A DNA stretch of 15,806 nt, taken from positions 1 through 15,806 of the forward strand of contig PMZS01000067.1 of NCBI GenBank assembly GCA_003170115.1, given 5' to 3'. This document shows positions 13,883-15,806 of the stretch, in pieces. Origin of the DNA: Spirochaetaceae bacterium (lineage in GTDB: Bacteria > Spirochaetota > Spirochaetia > SZUA-6 > Fen-1364). How positions within the stretch are numbered: position 1 is the first letter of the stretch; every line of letters begins with the position of its first letter. The notes under the pieces were generated by a model. The model did not search any database and was not told the origin of the DNA. It worked only from the letters and a program-made list of their open reading frames with translations. The position numbers were made by a program, and so were the translations under genes.

Positions 13883-15806
13883 ATGGAGCGCGGGAAGAAG
13901 CCGCCGCGGTTCATCAACACGGGTTCCGTGGACATCACCGTGAAGAACATGTTCCTTCCGGAAAACCAGAAGCTGCTTTTTCCCGTCACGGAGAAGCCAC
14001 AGGGCATGTGTACACGGCCGCCGAGTTGGGATATCATCCAGTGCCGACCGGTGAACCCGGCGCCGGCACGTGCCGCATGCTTTTCAGCGAAGACCGCCTG
14101 CTCATATTCTGGAACAACCGCCTCAAGGAAATCCCTCCACGCCCCCGGCATCCCGAGCAGTTCCCGGAGCAGGATGCGCGGCGATGGTACGACATGGAAT
14201 ACGCCGGCTGGGGCGTGCGCAAGGACGGAATCCCGGAGTCTCCGTGCGACGGTCCCCATGGAAAGAGAATCGTGTTCCTCCAGCCGGGCCTTCATCCGTA
14301 CCATGTCGCGTACGCGGAAGGCCTCGGCAGGGTTGCGCTGAAGAGCGGGGTTCGCCTCCAGACGTTCACCGGCAACATGACGACGGTAGGCCAGGACGAG
14401 CAGGTGCGCAAGGCGCTGCTGGAAAAACCTGACCTGGCGATTCTCGTCCCGATCAGCTCCGATGCGTGCACCCGCTGGGTCGGGGAGTTCCATGCGCGCG
14501 GCATCCCGGTGATCGTCGGGAACTTCATCCCGAACGAGGATGCCTACCGGACAATCCTCGCCTGGTGCGGCCCTGACGACTGGGGTCAATACAGGATGCT
14601 CGCCCGCATTTTCGCCCAGATGATGGGGTTCGCCGGCGGGTATGCGATTCTCCGCCACATCCCCGGCACCTCCTGTTATTACGCGCGCACCTGGTCGGTG
14701 ATCACCGAGCTGCGCAAGATCGCACCGAGGATGAAGTGCTTTGAGATGGCGCCGAGCTCGCGCGACGGTGTCTTCGATCCGGAGCTGGCGCAGCGGCTCG
14801 TCGCCGGATGGATCCAGGCGCACGGTTCGGACCTGCGGGGAATCGTGGCGCCGGATGACGACATCCTGGTGGACGGGATCACGAAGGCGCTGCGAGAGGC
14901 GGGGCGCCAGGACATCATCGTTGTCGGGGCAGGCAGCTCGCCCAAGGGAATGAAGATGGTGAAGGACGGGATGCTGCAGGCCATCACCTTCCAGCCTCCC
15001 CAGGCCGACGGCGCGCTTCCCTTGAAGATCGCCGCCGACTGGTTCAGCGGGCTGGACATCCAGCCGATCAACTACCTGCCGAAATACATCATCACGAAGG
15101 ACAACGTCGACGATTTCATCTCAAAGAAGCCGGAGTTTTCCCCTGTCTCCCTGGACGGCCTGACGCGGGCCGTGCTCGCCCAGTCCGACGCGGAGGTCGA
15201 CAGGTTTTTCGAGGACGCATACGTCAATTTCCTCTCCGCCGAGATGGTGACACCGGAAGTCTTTCGCGGGTTCTCCATCGAGGTCCTCTCGACCCTGGTG
15301 CACATCACGAAGATGAACGACATCGACGAGCAGGAGTTTCTCGGCGACTACGAGAGCCTCTACAAGAACCTGTTCAACCAGAAGACCCCGCGCAACGCGA
15401 TGGAATGGATGAAGCGGCTCTCCGGAACGGTGATCCGTGCCCTGGAGCAGGGACGCCGGGAGGAAAGCCTCATCGACAGGATCATCCGATACGTGACGCG
15501 GAACTACGCCGAGCAGCTCTCTCTGAAAGTGCTGGCCGCCCAGTACGAGATCTCCGCGCCCTACCTGGGACGCCTCTTCCGCAACGCGGTTGGCAAGCCG
15601 TTTGCGACGTATCTCAACGAGATCCGCCTCCGCAAGGCGGAGGAGCTCCTTCGCTTCACCGCGCTGAAGGCAAACGACGTCGCCGCGCGGATCGGGTACT
15701 CGAACGTGAACTACTTTTACACGCTGTTCAAAAAATACAAGGGCCACTACCCGTCGGAATCAAGGTCCAGGGCATGCCCGGATGATGAGGCGCCGGCGTT
15801 CCGGGC
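13883..15806 (+). CDS. periplasmic-binding-protein / AraC-type hybrid transcriptional regulator (3' end outside window, probable frame change near 5' end)
   Basis: A sensor-regulator whose frame is open from about 13990 to the window edge. From about 14260 to 15117 it is a type I periplasmic-binding (sugar-binding) domain: KRIVFLQPGLHPYHVAYAEG, AWCGPDDWGQYRMLARIF, RHIPGTSCYYARTWSVITEL, GIVAPDDDILVDGITKAL and QADGALPLKIAADWFSGL. It has no signal peptide, so it works in the cytoplasm. A helical linker follows, then two AraC helix-turn-helices (about 15466-15770; LSLKVLAAQYEISAPYLGRLF and NDVAARIGYSNVNYFYTLFKKYKG). E. coli XylR is a known analogue. ATG 13883 has AGGA 7 bases upstream and starts a coding-like stretch (MERGKKPPRFINTGSVDITV) in another frame; joining it to the main frame needs a one-base change near 13985-14010. 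Otherwise translation starts downstream (GTG 14008 or 14041, ATG 14077). Confidence 0.8.

Noticed and set aside
13825..14823. 332-codon minus-strand open frame opposite the hybrid regulator
   Set aside because: The regulator strand carries unmistakable binding-protein and AraC motifs; the minus-strand translation has none.

Overview
This is a gene-dense, GC-rich bacterial segment holding two partial and about fourteen complete or broken genes. No stretch over 300 bases lacks a gene, and I saw no tRNA, rRNA, CRISPR array, insertion sequence or integrase. The content is chromosomal: valyl-tRNA synthetase, an isopropylmalate dehydrogenase and sugar metabolism. The regulator at the right edge fuses a sugar-type periplasmic-binding domain to an AraC DNA-binding domain, which fits a free-living heterotroph. 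That regulator and the ValRS N-terminus remind me of spirochaetes, but this is recall without a search, so phylum assignment is weak.

Layout, left to right. (1) The 3' end of an unknown gene (1-261, +) meets a ribokinase (242-1183, -) tail to tail. (2) The ribokinase is divergent from valS (1241-3886, +), which is followed with a 4-base overlap by a TIGR02757-type gene (3883-4701, +). (3) A minus-strand block runs from 9464 down to 4723. In transcription order it holds a soluble NqrF-like 2Fe-2S/flavin reductase, an unrecognised 254-residue protein, a DegT/EryC1 aminotransferase, a macro-like/Nudix (ADP-ribose pyrophosphatase-type) fusion, and a LuxR-type regulator. The promoter signals split it into at least four transcription units. 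(4) A plus-strand block runs from 9549 to 13149: a small membrane zinc-ribbon protein, a divergent class I xylose-isomerase homologue, a 38-residue hydrophobic ORF, an Est30-like carboxylesterase, and leuB. (5) At the right edge a broken phytanoyl-CoA dioxygenase gene (13192-13813, -) lies divergent to the binding-protein/AraC regulator (13883 to beyond the window), which itself seems to carry a one-base frame change near its 5' end.

The most striking cross-window pattern is in the starts. At seven genes a TANNNT -10 hexamer lies only 6-10 bases before the start codon, most with a good -35 element 16-18 bases further up and no convincing Shine-Dalgarno. This predicts leaderless or nearly leaderless mRNAs for valS, the ribokinase, the Nudix fusion, the reductase, the zinc-ribbon protein, the esterase and leuB. 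The luxR gene and the unrecognised 254-residue gene instead have a normal short leader with a Shine-Dalgarno. The other main biochemical points are the altered metal site of the xylose-isomerase homologue and the degenerate macro-Nudix fusion.

All functional calls come from reading motifs in the translations and remembered family alignments; no database search was possible.
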